A DNA stretch of 64,000 bases from CAVQBP01 sp963723205 (GCA_963723205.1 CAVRQC010000006.1:62001-126000), one strand, 5' to 3'. Positions 41,819 through 51,686 are shown, numbered from the stretch's first letter. Program-made: numbers and translations. The notes: generated by a model from the sequence alone, not told the origin.

Positions 41819-42958
41819 ATGACAGAAAACGAAAACAAAAATTTGATGATTATTGCAGGTGAAGTTTCCGGTGACTTGCACGGTAGTTCGTTGGTTAGAG
41901 AGTTAAAAAAAATGGATAGCAGATTAAATATATACGGCATTGGCGGCGATAGAATGAAAGCCGAAGGAATGGAGTTAATATATCATATTAATAAAATGGC
42001 ATTTTTAGGCTTTGCAGAAGTCGTTAAACATCTTCCATTTATAAAAAGAGTACAACGCGATTTAATTGCAATAATAAAAGAGAAAAAGATTAGAAATATA
42101 GTTTTGATTGATTATCCGGGCTTCAATTTAAATTTTGCTAAAAAACTTAAAGCTCTGAATTTGAATATTATATATTACATTTCCCCTCAAATTTGGGCCT
42201 GGGGTGCCGGACGGATAAATAAGATTAAAAAACTGGTCAGCAAAATGATTGTTGTTTTTCCGTTTGAAGAAAAGTTTTATAAAGAATCGGGTGTTAATGT
42301 TGAATTTGTGGGACATCCATTGATTGAAAGAATTAATGAACACAAATTATTAACAAAAGAAGAATTCTTTGAAAAGTTTGATTTAGATAAGTCAAAAGAA
42401 GTTTTGCTAATTCTCCCGGGAAGCAGGCTTCATGAAGTTGAAAGAATTTTTCCCGAATCAATAAAAGCTGCTGAAAAGATTGCGGATGAGTTTAATCTTC
42501 AAATTGTTATTGCCGGTTCACCGAATATCAGTGAAGAAGTTTATAATAATTTATCAAACACAAAAGAAAATAAAATTATTACCGGTTATACTTACGAATT
42601 AATGAGATATTCAAAAATCGGAATTATAAAATCCGGAACATCAACATTAGAATCTGCATTATTTACATTACCAATGGTAATTGTTTATAAAACAGGATTT
42701 ATAACCTACTCCATTGGTAAAAACCTGGTTAAGGTAAAAAATATCGGGATGGCAAATATTATTGCAGGAGAAACAGTTGTCCCTGAACTTATTCAGAAAG
42801 ACGCGAGTGCTGAATCAATTTACTTGGAATGCAAAAAGATTTTATCTAATGAAGGATTATATAATTCCATTAAGCAAAAGTTGAGTAAGGTTAAAGATAA
42901 ATTAGGTTCTGAAGGAGCTTCCCGGAGAGCAGCCGGTTTAATTTATTCAATGATGTAA
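41819..42958 (+). CDS. lpxB: Lipid-A-disaccharide synthase
   Basis: LpxB (GT19) joins UDP-diacylglucosamine to lipid X to form the lipid A disaccharide at the inner face of the inner membrane. In 379 residues the N-terminal motif AGEVSGDLHGSSLVREL, IGGDRMKAEGME, the IDYPGFNLNFAKKLK segment, YISPQIWAWG and FEEKFYKESGVNVEFVGHPL are all typical, as is the C-terminal KSGTSTLESALF donor-binding loop. It starts a likely lipid A set with the DUF374 acyltransferase and lpxK, which shows that the organism makes lipopolysaccharide. Confidence 0.96.
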   Translation: MTENENKNLMIIAGEVSGDLHGSSLVRELKKMDSRLNIYGIGGDRMKAEGMELIYHINKMAFLGFAEVVKHLPFIKRVQRDLIAIIKEKKIRNIVLIDYPGFNLNFAKKLKALNLNIIYYISPQIWAWGAGRINKIKKLVSKMIVVFPFEEKFYKESGVNVEFVGHPLIERINEHKLLTKEEFFEKFDLDKSKEVLLILPGSRLHEVERIFPESIKAAEKIADEFNLQIVIAGSPNISEEVYNNLSNTKENKIITGYTYELMRYSKIGIIKSGTSTLESALFTLPMVIVYKTGFITYSIGKNLVKVKNIGMANIIAGETVVPELIQKDASAESIYLECKKILSNEGLYNSIKQKLSKVKDKLGSEGASRRAAGLIYSMM

Positions 42959-42991
42959 AACCATAAGTTAATAAACCAAAAGCTTATAAAT

Positions 42992-43648
42992 ATGAAGCTT
43001 AAAGAAGTAAAGCAGAGTTCCTTAAGGTTTTTAGGAAATTATCTCCTGGCACTGTTTGCATCTATTCTTTGTAAGACTTTGAGAATAAATTTTAAAAATC
43101 AAAACGTTATTGAAGAGCTGGATAAAAAAAAATCAAATTATGTTCTTGCCTTCTGGCATGGGAGCATGCTTGTCTCGTGGTATATCCACAGACGCCGGGA
43201 CTTGGTTGCATTAATTAGTAAAAGTAAAGATGGAGATTTGTTGTCTAATCTGCTTAAATTTTGGGATTATAATGTAGTAAGAGGTTCAAGTACGGAAGGC
43301 GGTGAAATAGCGCTGGGAATCTTAATTGACTATGCTAAAAATAATAAATCGGTTGTTATTACACCCGATGGACCCAAAGGACCAAGACATAAACTAAAAG
43401 CCGGTGCTGTTATCACTGCAAAAAAAGGAGCTATCCCGTTAATTTTGATGGTAGTTGGTTTTAAACATAAAAAATATTTAAATAGCTGGGATAAATTTGA
43501 AATTCCCAGTCCTTTTTCAGAGACAAATATAATCTATTCAGATCCGATTTATATAGACAAAGATTTAAGTTACGAAGAAACATCAGAAATAATTAACAAG
43601 AGTGAAGAGATTCTGAATAACTTACATAATGTAGCAAATAGATTTTGA
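42992..43648 (+). CDS. DUF374 family lysophospholipid acyltransferase-like protein
   Basis: A 218-residue protein of the DUF374 acyltransferase-like family. Landmarks are NYVLAFWHGSMLVSW, the VALISKSKDGDLLSNLLKFW and VVRGSSTEGGEIAL blocks, and VVITPDGPKGPRHKLKAGAV, which together resemble LPLAT active sites (the His of FWHG, then the DGPKGPR phosphate-binding turn). A hydrophobic N-terminal helix suggests membrane attachment. Placed between lpxB and lpxK, it is probably an acyltransferase of lipid A or a related lipid; this is inference from position. Confidence 0.85.
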   Translation: MKLKEVKQSSLRFLGNYLLALFASILCKTLRINFKNQNVIEELDKKKSNYVLAFWHGSMLVSWYIHRRRDLVALISKSKDGDLLSNLLKFWDYNVVRGSSTEGGEIALGILIDYAKNNKSVVITPDGPKGPRHKLKAGAVITAKKGAIPLILMVVGFKHKKYLNSWDKFEIPSPFSETNIIYSDPIYIDKDLSYEETSEIINKSEEILNNLHNVANRF

Positions 43649-43688
43649 CTAATATGGTGTCATGTAAAGATATTAGGAATCATGAATA

Positions 43689-44732
43689 ATGAAGCTATTA
43701 CGAATAATTTTATTGCCGCTTGTTCCGGTTTATGCTGTTGTAATTAAGGTTAGAAACAAGTTCTTTGATAAAGATATTTTCAAAGCAAAAAAAGTTGATG
43801 CAAAAGTAATCTCAGTTGGAAATATTACTATTGGCGGTTCAGGTAAAACGCCATTAGTTATTTATTTAGCGAATTTGCTTAAAAAGTATAGTAAATCTGT
43901 CGGAGTTTTGAGTCGTGGTTACGGAAGGAAATCGAAAGGATATTTATTGGTTTCGGACGGTAAAAAAATTTTTACAACTGTTGATTTAAGTGGTGATGAA
44001 ATATTTCATACTGCTATGGAATGTAACATACCAGCAGCAGTTTCGGAAAGTCGGTTTGAAGGTGCAAAAAAGTTGATTAAGGAAACCGGGGTTAATGTTC
44101 TGATTCTTGATGATGCATATCAGCACCGCTGGATTAAGAGAGATATCAACATTTTGATATGTGAACAGAGATTTCTGCAGGAAACAGGTTTGATGAATCA
44201 ATGCCTTTTACCTTCCGGAAATATGCGGGAACCTCTCAATTCTATAAAACGGGCTGATGCAGTAATCTTAAATAGAAAATTTTCCGAAAAAAAGGATATA
44301 CCTTCTAAGCTTAGTAATTATTTTGAAGGTAAAAAAATATTTGACGGTTATTATGCAGCAATTGGTTTTGGAGATATTAAAAATCATTCGAAATATGAAC
44401 TTGAAGAATTCCATGGACAGCAAAGCTTGATTGTTTCAGGTGTTGCTAATCCATTCTCGTTTTTGAATATTTTAAGACAGGTTCATATTAATACTGATAA
44501 TAAATTAATTTTTAAGGATCATAAAGATTATTCATCAAAAGAAGTTCAGTTAATCAGGAAAAAATTTTACTCAACCAATTCACATTCCGTGATAACAACA
44601 GAAAAGGATGCGGTAAAGCTAACAAAATTTTCCAAAGAACTTGATGATATTGATATATTCTTTTTAAAAATAGAACTGAAAATTGACAACGAGAAATCTT
44701 TTACAGATTTCATTTTAAATAAACTAAACTGA
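43689..44732 (+). CDS. lpxK: Tetraacyldisaccharide 4'-kinase
   Basis: LpxK phosphorylates the 4' position of the lipid A disaccharide using ATP at the inner membrane. The N-terminal hydrophobic stretch (LRIILLPLVPVYAVVIK) anchors it; the P-loop is GNITIGGSGKTP (Lys53); then VLSRGYGRKSKGYLLV, DEIFHTA and VLILDDAYQHRWIKRDINIL, the last holding the catalytic Asp/His pair. Length 347 is normal. It acts directly after LpxB in the Raetz pathway. The next gene has its own strong ribosome-binding site after a 53-base gap. Confidence 0.96.
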   Translation: MKLLRIILLPLVPVYAVVIKVRNKFFDKDIFKAKKVDAKVISVGNITIGGSGKTPLVIYLANLLKKYSKSVGVLSRGYGRKSKGYLLVSDGKKIFTTVDLSGDEIFHTAMECNIPAAVSESRFEGAKKLIKETGVNVLILDDAYQHRWIKRDINILICEQRFLQETGLMNQCLLPSGNMREPLNSIKRADAVILNRKFSEKKDIPSKLSNYFEGKKIFDGYYAAIGFGDIKNHSKYELEEFHGQQSLIVSGVANPFSFLNILRQVHINTDNKLIFKDHKDYSSKEVQLIRKKFYSTNSHSVITTEKDAVKLTKFSKELDDIDIFFLKIELKIDNEKSFTDFILNKLN

Positions 44733-44785
44733 ATAAAATAGGTTAATTAATTCATTTGCTCATATTACTAAGGAGGAATACTTAA

Positions 44786-47566
44786 ATGGCAAAAGAAAAA
44801 AAATATGTTTATTTCTTTGGTGGAAATAAAGCAGAAGGCAAGGCTGAGATGAAAAACTTGCTTGGTGGAAAAGGTGCGAATCTTGCTGAAATGGTAAATA
44901 TAGGAATGCCTGTACCTGCAGGTTTTACTATCACAACAGAAGTATGTACTTATTATTATCAGAACAATAATAAATACCCTAAAGAGCTGAAAACTCAGGT
45001 TTTAAACGCATTAAAAAAAGTTGAAAAACTAATGAATGCTGAATTTGGTGATGCGGAAAACCCATTGCTGGTTTCTGTTAGAAGCGGTGCAAGAGCATCT
45101 ATGCCAGGTATGATGGATACTATTTTGAACCTCGGTCTCAACGATAAAACTGTTCAGGGAGTAATTAAAAAAACTAACAATCCTCGTTTTGCATATGATT
45201 CATACCGAAGGTTTGTTCAAATGTACGGAGATGTTGTTCTCGGTTTAAAACCTGTTGACAAACACGATGAGGACCCTTTCGAAGTAATTCTCGAAAAGAA
45301 AAAACATGATAATGGCTTTAAGCTGGATACTGAATTAACAGCCGAACATTTAAAAGAGCTTGTTGAAGAATTTAAGGCTGCAATTAAAGAAAAAACAGGC
45401 AAGAATTTTCCAACAGATCCTATGGAACAATTATGGGGTGCAGTTGGTGCTGTATTTGGTTCATGGATGAACGATAGGGCTATTGTTTATAGAAAATTGA
45501 ATAACATACCTGCTGATTGGGGTACGGCAGTAAACGTTCAATCTATGGTCTTCGGTAATATGGGAGAAGATTCCGGTACCGGTGTAGCCTTTACAAGAGA
45601 CCCTGCTTCCGGGCAAAATATATTTTATGGTGAATATCTGTTTAATGCCCAGGGTGAAGATGTCGTTGCAGGTGTCCGTACACCTCATCCTATTTCTGAA
45701 TTGAAAAAAGATGATCCTAAAATTTATAAACAACTAGATGATATCCAGAAGAACTTGGAAAAGCATTATAAAGATATGATGGATATCGAATTTACTATTC
45801 AACAGGGAAGATTGTGGATGCTTCAATGCCGTGTTGGAAAAAGAACCGGGTTTGCTGCTATTAAAATGGCTGTAGATATGGTTAAAGAAAAATTAATTGA
45901 AAAAGAAGAAGCGATTTCCAGGATTGAACCTAACCAGTTAAATCAGCTCCTTCGTCCTATCTTTGATCTTGATCAAAAACGTAAAGCAATTGATGAAGGC
46001 AGATTACTTGCAAAAGGTCTGAATGCTGGTCCGGGCGCTGCTTCAGGAAGAATAGCCTTAAGTGCACAGGATGCTGAAAAAATGGCTCAGTCAGGTGATC
46101 CTGTTATTCTAGTAAGAATTGAAACTTCTCCCGAAGATATTAAAGGTATGAGTGTTTCAGAAGGAATTCTTACTCAAAGAGGTGGAATGACTTCTCACGC
46201 AGCTCTCGTGGCCCGTCAAATGGGTAAAGTTTGCGTTGCCGGTTGTGGTTCTTTAAAAATAAGTTACAAAGATAGAAAGGTCTCTGTTGAAGGAAAGAAT
46301 ATTGTATTGAATGAAGGTGATTATCTTTCAATCGATGGAACAACCGGTGAAGTTATTGCAGATAAAATCGAAACGAAACCTTCAGAGGTAATCCAGGTAT
46401 TAATAAATAAAACTATGGATCCTAAGGAATCACAAACTTATCAAACATATGAAAGCTTAATGAAATGGGCTGATAAATTACGCAAGTTAAATATCAGAAC
46501 AAATGCTGACCAACCTGATCAAGCTTCTAATGCTGTTGCTTTTGGTGCAGAAGGTATCGGACTTTGCCGTACAGAGCATATGTTCTTTGGTGGTGACAGA
46601 ATTATGTCCGTTAGAAAAATGATCCTTTCCGATAATCTTGAAGACAGGAAGAAAGCATTGAACGAACTTCTCCCACTGCAGAGGGAAGACTTCTACGGAA
46701 TATTTAAAGTTATGAAAGGATTACCTACAACTATTAGAACTTTAGATCCTCCATTGCATGAATTCTTACCGCACTCTGAAAAAGAGCAAAGAGAACTTGC
46801 AAAGGCATTGAATATTTCTTTTGAAAAAGTAGTTGAGAAGATTGATAGCCTATCGGAATTTAATCCTATGCTCGGTTTCAGAGGATGCCGGTTGGGAATT
46901 CTTTATCCTGAAATTACTGAGATGCAAGCCAGGGCAATTATGGAAGCCGCTTGTGATGCTGCATTGGAAGGTATTAAGGTTAAACCAGAAATCATGATTC
47001 CGCTCGTCGGTGATTTAAATGAATTCAAAATGCAGGAAGAAATTGTCAGAAGAGTAGCTTCCGAAGTAATAAAAGAAAAAGGTAAAAAAGTGAATTATAT
47101 GGTCGGTACAATGATTGAACTTCCACGTGCTGCCGTTACTGCCAATGAAATAGCTAAACGGGCAGAATTCTTTAGTTTTGGAACTAACGACCTGACTCAA
47201 ACTACTTTTGGATTATCAAGAGACGATGCTGGTAAGTTTTTACCTCTTTATGTAGAAAATGAAATTCTCCCTAATGATCCGTTTGAAGTTCTTGATCAAG
47301 ATGGTGTCGGTCAATTGGTTAAAATGGGAACCGATAAAGGCCGCTCAACTAGACCTGAATTAAAAGTCGGTATCTGCGGTGAACATGGTGGGGAACCTTC
47401 TTCAGTTGAATTCTGTCACAGAACAGGATTAAATTATGTAAGTTGTTCTCCTTTTAGAGTTCCGATTGCAAGATTAGCTGCAGCAAGAGCTGTTGTAAAA
47501 GAAATATCGAAAAGCAAAAAAACTGTAGCAAAATCAAAAAAGAAACCTTCATCTAAAAAAAGATAA
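44786..47566 (+). CDS. ppdK: Pyruvate, phosphate dikinase
   Basis: PPDK interconverts pyruvate, ATP and phosphate with phosphoenolpyruvate, AMP and pyrophosphate, and may work in gluconeogenesis or in pyrophosphate-linked glycolysis. In 926 residues: N-terminal ATP-grasp domain (LLGGKGANLAEM, SVRSGARASMPGMMDTILNL), a swivelling domain with the phosphoryl His471 in GGMTSHAALVARQMGKVCVAG, and the PEP-binding TIM barrel (GIGLCRTEHMFF, GFRGCRLGI, GTMIELPRA, GICGEHGGEP, CSPFRVPIARLAAARA). The last ~20 residues are an added Lys/Ser tail (SKSKKTVAKSKKKPSSKKR), not seen in usual PPDKs. A perfect AAGGAGG precedes the ATG. Confidence 0.97.
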   Translation: MAKEKKYVYFFGGNKAEGKAEMKNLLGGKGANLAEMVNIGMPVPAGFTITTEVCTYYYQNNNKYPKELKTQVLNALKKVEKLMNAEFGDAENPLLVSVRSGARASMPGMMDTILNLGLNDKTVQGVIKKTNNPRFAYDSYRRFVQMYGDVVLGLKPVDKHDEDPFEVILEKKKHDNGFKLDTELTAEHLKELVEEFKAAIKEKTGKNFPTDPMEQLWGAVGAVFGSWMNDRAIVYRKLNNIPADWGTAVNVQSMVFGNMGEDSGTGVAFTRDPASGQNIFYGEYLFNAQGEDVVAGVRTPHPISELKKDDPKIYKQLDDIQKNLEKHYKDMMDIEFTIQQGRLWMLQCRVGKRTGFAAIKMAVDMVKEKLIEKEEAISRIEPNQLNQLLRPIFDLDQKRKAIDEGRLLAKGLNAGPGAASGRIALSAQDAEKMAQSGDPVILVRIETSPEDIKGMSVSEGILTQRGGMTSHAALVARQMGKVCVAGCGSLKISYKDRKVSVEGKNIVLNEGDYLSIDGTTGEVIADKIETKPSEVIQVLINKTMDPKESQTYQTYESLMKWADKLRKLNIRTNADQPDQASNAVAFGAEGIGLCRTEHMFFGGDRIMSVRKMILSDNLEDRKKALNELLPLQREDFYGIFKVMKGLPTTIRTLDPPLHEFLPHSEKEQRELAKALNISFEKVVEKIDSLSEFNPMLGFRGCRLGILYPEITEMQARAIMEAACDAALEGIKVKPEIMIPLVGDLNEFKMQEEIVRRVASEVIKEKGKKVNYMVGTMIELPRAAVTANEIAKRAEFFSFGTNDLTQTTFGLSRDDAGKFLPLYVENEILPNDPFEVLDQDGVGQLVKMGTDKGRSTRPELKVGICGEHGGEPSSVEFCHRTGLNYVSCSPFRVPIARLAAARAVVKEISKSKKTVAKSKKKPSSKKR

Positions 47567-47576
47567 ATAATTTGAA

Positions 47577-47615
47577 TCCCAAATTTCAATTTTCTGAGAG
47601 TTGGGAAAATTTTTC
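47577..47615 (+). terminator. Possible terminator of ppdK
   Basis: TCCCAA (47577-47582) pairs with TTGGGA (47601-47606) around an 18-base loop, followed by AAATTTTTCTTTT. The stem is short, so termination is only likely, not sure. Confidence 0.4.
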
Positions 47616-47658
47616 TTTTGATTACTTGAAGATAAACAAGTAGTAATTAAACTGTTTT

Positions 47659-47694
47659 GAGGTGCTGTTTTAGAATTATTTCGGGCAGCATCTC
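47659..47694 (+). other. Leader hairpin ahead of queA
   Basis: GAGGTGCTG (47659-47667) pairs with CAGCATCTC (47686-47694), one G-T pair, around an 18-base loop that ends in CGGG. It lies 51 bases ahead of queA. It does not resemble a preQ1 riboswitch to me. Confidence 0.35.
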
Positions 47695-47745
47695 AATAAC
47701 AACATTTAAAAATATATTTAGTTCACTTAATAAAGGTTAACGATA

Positions 47746-48780
47746 ATGAAATTATCAGATTTCAAATATAATTTACCTAAAAATGCTATTGCGAAATATC
47801 CTGTTACCCCGCGAGATAAGGCAAAGTTAATGGTGTTAAATAGAGAAACTCAAGAAATAGAAAATAAAAAATTTTCCAATGTTATTGATTATATGGAAAA
47901 AGGGGATACTTTAGTAGTTAATGAAACAAGAGTATTTCAGGCCAGGCTGTTTGGAAAGAAAGAGAAAACAAATGCTAAGATTGAAGTTTTCCTTCTGAGA
48001 GAACTGAATGCAGAAGAATGTATATGGGATGTTATCGTTGATCCTGCAAGAAAAGTAAGAATAGGAAATAAGATTTATTTTAATGATAAACTCTGGTGTG
48101 AAGTAATTGATAATACAACCTCCCGCGGGAGAACAGTGCGCTTCAACCAACCGGAAAATGTATATAAAGCAGTTGAAAGGATAGGTCTTACACCCCTTCC
48201 CCCTTATATTAAAAGAGAGCCGGAACCTTCTGACAAAGAGGATTACCAAACCATATATGCAAAAGTTGATGGGGCTGTAGCTGCTCCAACCGCGGGTCTT
48301 CATTTTACACCTAAACTTATGGAAAAAATCGAAAAGAAAGGAATTCAAATTGTTCCTATTGTACTTCATATTGGTTTAGGAACTTTCAGACCTGTTGAAG
48401 TTGAAGATTTAACAAAACATAAAATGGATTCGGAATATTACGAGATTAGTGCAAAGTCAGCAGAATGCGTAAATAAATCTATTACCTCAAAACGTAACGT
48501 ATTTGTAGTAGGTACAAGTACTGCACGCACACTTGAAACAAGTGTTACTGCTGATGGTTTAGTTAAACCCGGCCGAGGATGGACAGATAAATTTATTTAT
48601 CCCCCTTATGATTTCAAAATTGTTGATAAATTAATTACTAATTTCCATATGCCTGAATCAACTTTACTTATGCTTGTTAGTGCATTTGCTGATACTGATT
48701 TAATTAATAAAGCATACAAAAAAGCATTAAAGGAAAGTTACAGATTTCTGAGCTATGGAGACGCAATGTTAATTATTTAA
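47746..48780 (+). CDS. queA: S-adenosylmethionine:tRNA ribosyltransferase-isomerase
   Basis: QueA moves the ribosyl part of SAM onto preQ1 in tRNA to form epoxyqueuosine. The 344-residue protein shows the family blocks MKLSDFKYNLPKNAIAKYP, NETRVFQARLFGKK, PLPPYIKREPEPSDKEDYQT, the highly conserved AAPTAGLHFTPKLM, and HIGLGTFRPVEVEDLTKHKMDSE, with NFHMPESTLLMLVSAF near the end. The enzyme completes the preQ0 to preQ1 steps encoded by queC and queF at 32 kb. It is followed after 14 bases by ispD. Confidence 0.97.
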   Translation: MKLSDFKYNLPKNAIAKYPVTPRDKAKLMVLNRETQEIENKKFSNVIDYMEKGDTLVVNETRVFQARLFGKKEKTNAKIEVFLLRELNAEECIWDVIVDPARKVRIGNKIYFNDKLWCEVIDNTTSRGRTVRFNQPENVYKAVERIGLTPLPPYIKREPEPSDKEDYQTIYAKVDGAVAAPTAGLHFTPKLMEKIEKKGIQIVPIVLHIGLGTFRPVEVEDLTKHKMDSEYYEISAKSAECVNKSITSKRNVFVVGTSTARTLETSVTADGLVKPGRGWTDKFIYPPYDFKIVDKLITNFHMPESTLLMLVSAFADTDLINKAYKKALKESYRFLSYGDAMLII

Positions 48781-48794
48781 GCCAGGATAACAAA

Positions 48795-49475
48795 GTGAAA
48801 ACATTTGCTATTATACCGGCAGGTGGAAAAGGTTTAAGAAGCAATCATTCGGTTCCCAAGCAATATCTGAAAGTTCAGGGCAAAGAACTAATTGCTTATA
48901 CCCTGGAAATATTTCAATCTAATACATACATCAATAGTATTGTTGTTGCTTGTGAACCAGCTTATTTTAACTTGATACAAAGGTTAAAAAAGAAGTATAA
49001 CTTCTCCAAAATTATAAATGTTGTTGAAGGCGGAAGAGAAAGGCAGCATTCGGTTTTTAATGCACTTTCCTCTCTTTATGCAGATAAAAATGATCTGGTA
49101 GTTGTTCACGATGCAGCACGTCCTCTTCTCCCTTCAAATGTTTTATCAAATGCCGTTAAACAGGCTAAGAAAAAAGGAAACGCTCTAACCTGCATAAAAG
49201 CGCGCGATACCTTGATGAAGGCCGATGAAACTGTTAAAGCTTATTTAAATCGGGATAATGTTTATTATGTACAGACACCTCAAATTTTCCGGTTTGTTGA
49301 TTTGATGCAGGCAATGCAATCTGCAAGAAAAGCTAAATTTATCGGCACCGACGAATCGATGCTTGTAAAAAAGATAGGTAAAAATGTAAATATTGTTGAG
49401 GGCTCACCATACAATTTCAAAGTTACAACTAAATCCGACCTGGATCTATTTAAAAGTATTGTAAAAAACCGATAA
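48795..49475 (+). CDS. ispD: 2-C-methyl-D-erythritol 4-phosphate cytidylyltransferase
   Basis: IspD is the third enzyme of the non-mevalonate (MEP) isoprenoid route. The 226-residue protein has the nucleotide-binding loop IIPAGGKGLRSNHSVPKQYL, then ERQHSVFNALSSL, VVHDAARPLLPSNVL with the conserved Asp, and the C-terminal NIVEGSPYNFKVTTKSDL. It shows that the organism uses the MEP pathway. It starts with GTG at 48795 (a clear MKTFAIIPAGGKG), 14 bases after queA, so the two are probably cotranscribed. Confidence 0.95.
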   Translation: MKTFAIIPAGGKGLRSNHSVPKQYLKVQGKELIAYTLEIFQSNTYINSIVVACEPAYFNLIQRLKKKYNFSKIINVVEGGRERQHSVFNALSSLYADKNDLVVVHDAARPLLPSNVLSNAVKQAKKKGNALTCIKARDTLMKADETVKAYLNRDNVYYVQTPQIFRFVDLMQAMQSARKAKFIGTDESMLVKKIGKNVNIVEGSPYNFKVTTKSDLDLFKSIVKNR

Positions 49476-49601
49476 TAATCTTTACGGCATAGTAAATGTA
49501 CATAAAAAGTTGAATTATGTTGCAGACCGCAGGATTACTAAATTTTCATTGCTAATTATGATTAATATAACTAGTTTTCATGTTCTAAAAAAGGATAATG
49601 A

Positions 49602-50267
49602 ATGTTTCTTTTAACAACGATTATCGTATTGTCATATTTGGTCGGTTCTATTCCAACCAGCATTATTGTTTCAAAACTGGCAAAAGGTATTGATATCAGG
49701 GAACATGGAAGCGGTAATGCAGGCGGAACCAATGTTATGCGCGTGTTAGGCTGGAAACATGGTGTGTTTGTTATTTTATTAGATGCATTAAAAGGTGTTC
49801 TTGCGGTTGTTGTTATTGCAAGACTTCATTATGGCAGCATCCCCTTTCAAAACGCCACTCCTTTTGATGATTTTACCCTCGTTCAAATTATTGCAGGTAT
49901 TTCCGCTGTAGTTGGACATATCTGGACTGTTTTTGCCGGTTTTAAAGGCGGTAAAGGTATTGCCACTGCTTTAGGTATGCTTCTAATGATCGCTACTATA
50001 GATATGCTTGTAGCAATTGGAGTTTTTATTATAGTAGTTTCAATATCAAAATATGTTTCTTTAGGATCTATCCTGGGAGCTATTGCAGTTCCTGTAACTT
50101 TGATCGTAAGGGAAAACATTTTTAATGTTAATATACCAAGCTATAATACTTTGCTTCCTTTTGTAATCGCTTTGGTTATGCTTGTTATTTTTACACACCG
50201 GAAAAATGTTGTGCGTTTAATAAACGGAAACGAAAACAAAGTTAGCTTTTCAAAGAAAAAGAAATAA
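49602..50267 (+). CDS. plsY: Glycerol-3-phosphate acyltransferase PlsY
   Basis: PlsY is the integral-membrane enzyme that acylates glycerol-3-phosphate from acyl-phosphate at the start of phospholipid synthesis. In 221 residues five to seven hydrophobic helices are visible, with the three conserved motifs: VGSIPTSIIVSKLAKGIDIR, GSGNAGGTNVMRVLGWK, and AVVGHIWTVFAGFKGGKGIATALG. A basic tail (VRLINGNENKVSFSKKKK) ends the protein. It comes 126 bases after ispD and is followed, after a 267-base gap with a hairpin, by gpsA, which makes its substrate. Confidence 0.96.
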   Translation: MFLLTTIIVLSYLVGSIPTSIIVSKLAKGIDIREHGSGNAGGTNVMRVLGWKHGVFVILLDALKGVLAVVVIARLHYGSIPFQNATPFDDFTLVQIIAGISAVVGHIWTVFAGFKGGKGIATALGMLLMIATIDMLVAIGVFIIVVSISKYVSLGSILGAIAVPVTLIVRENIFNVNIPSYNTLLPFVIALVMLVIFTHRKNVVRLINGNENKVSFSKKKK

Positions 50268-50349
50268 TTCAAGATAGCATTTCAATATTAGAACGAATTA
50301 TACGGTTCTTCACCTTAATTTATTTCCGATTCAAAAAGAATATTTAATT

Positions 50350-50376
50350 TAGAGATGCATAGTGAATGTATCTCTA
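50350..50376 (+). terminator. Hairpin after plsY (possible terminator)
   Basis: TAGAGATGCAT (50350-50360) pairs with ATGTATCTCTA (50366-50376) with one G-T pair around a five-base loop, in the 267-base gap between plsY and gpsA. No T-run follows on the plus strand, so termination is uncertain. Confidence 0.4.
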
Positions 50377-50534
50377 TTAAAAAATGTATTTATTATTTAA
50401 AATGCAACGAGTTACTTGCCTATTAAGTCATCTTGATTTAAAAACTTTATAGTTATATTAACACACTAAATATTATTTTGTTGAATGTGAAATAGATAAT
50501 ACGTAGTATTTTATAATTTTAATTTTTAAGTAAA

Positions 50535-51530
50535 ATGAAAATCTCTGTTTTAGGTGCAGGAGGCTGGGGAACTACTCTGGCAATTTTGCTTCATTACAAT
50601 GGGCATATAGTAACATTAAGAGAATACGATAAACACTATGTCAAAGCCCTCAACAAAGCCAGGCTCAATGAAAAATTTCTCCCCGGTATAAAAATACCTG
50701 AAGAAATAAAAATTATTCATGATCTTGAAGAAGCAACTACAAATAAGAATTTAATTGTACTTGCTGTCCCATCTCAATTTTTGCGGGGAGTTATTAAAGA
50801 GGTAAATTTTATAAATATAAAAGATTCTATTCTCGTTAGTGTGGCAAAAGGTATTGAAAATAATTCTTTGATGACTATGTCTCAAATGATTAAAGATGTT
50901 TTCCCGCAAATAAATTCTGATCAAATCGGTGCTTTATCGGGACCAAGCCACGCTGAAGAAGTGAGCCGGAGAATCCCAACGGCCGTTGTAGCCGCTTCTC
51001 AAAGTATTGAAACATCAAAATCAATTCAGGCTGCTTTTATAACTTCATACTTTCGGGTTTACGGCTCAACTGATGTCTGCGGTGTCGAATTAGGCGGAGC
51101 ATTTAAAAATATTATTGCAATTGGTGCCGGAATTGTTGATGGTGCAAAATTCGGCGATAACACTAAAGCAGCAATCATGACCAGAGGTATTGCCGAAATT
51201 TCAAGATTGGGGGTAGCAATGGGAGCATCACCTGAAACTTTCGCCGGCTTATCAGGAATGGGTGATTTAATAGTAACCTGTATGAGCAGACATAGCCGGA
51301 ACAGGTATGTCGGCGAACAAATAGGCGCAGGCAAAAAATTAAAACAGGTTCTGAAATCAATGCAAATGATTGCAGAAGGAGTTGAAACCAGCCGATCAGC
51401 CACAAAACTTTCCAAGAAAAATGGAATTGAAACTCCTATTACCGATGAAGTTTATAAAATTCTTTTTGAAGATAAAGACCCGGTTAAAGCAACAACCGAC
51501 CTAATGACACGTGATATGAAAATGGAATAA
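50535..51530 (+). CDS. gpsA: NAD(P)-dependent glycerol-3-phosphate dehydrogenase
   Basis: GpsA reduces dihydroxyacetone phosphate to sn-glycerol-3-phosphate, the backbone of phospholipids. The Rossmann loop is at the N terminus (VLGAGGWGTTLAILL); then LVSVAKGIENN, the GALSGPSHAEEVSRRIPTAV block, the catalytic Lys in VELGGAFKNIIAIGAGIVDG, and FAGLSGMGDLIVTCMSRHSRN. Length 331 is typical. Together with tpiA (its substrate supply) and plsY (its product user) it covers early lipid synthesis. The 156-base gap after it shows no clear signal. Confidence 0.96.
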   Translation: MKISVLGAGGWGTTLAILLHYNGHIVTLREYDKHYVKALNKARLNEKFLPGIKIPEEIKIIHDLEEATTNKNLIVLAVPSQFLRGVIKEVNFINIKDSILVSVAKGIENNSLMTMSQMIKDVFPQINSDQIGALSGPSHAEEVSRRIPTAVVAASQSIETSKSIQAAFITSYFRVYGSTDVCGVELGGAFKNIIAIGAGIVDGAKFGDNTKAAIMTRGIAEISRLGVAMGASPETFAGLSGMGDLIVTCMSRHSRNRYVGEQIGAGKKLKQVLKSMQMIAEGVETSRSATKLSKKNGIETPITDEVYKILFEDKDPVKATTDLMTRDMKME

Positions 51531-51686
51531 AGCATTTCGTTTTCCGTAATTATCAATTTCGTTCTCTGTAATTCTTTGTCACTGTACCCTTCAATCATTT
51601 GATTAATAGCCGGACAAAGGTTCCTTAACGCCTACACTGCTTTTTAATTGTTGAAATTTCAAAGATGTTAATTTATTTTATCATTA

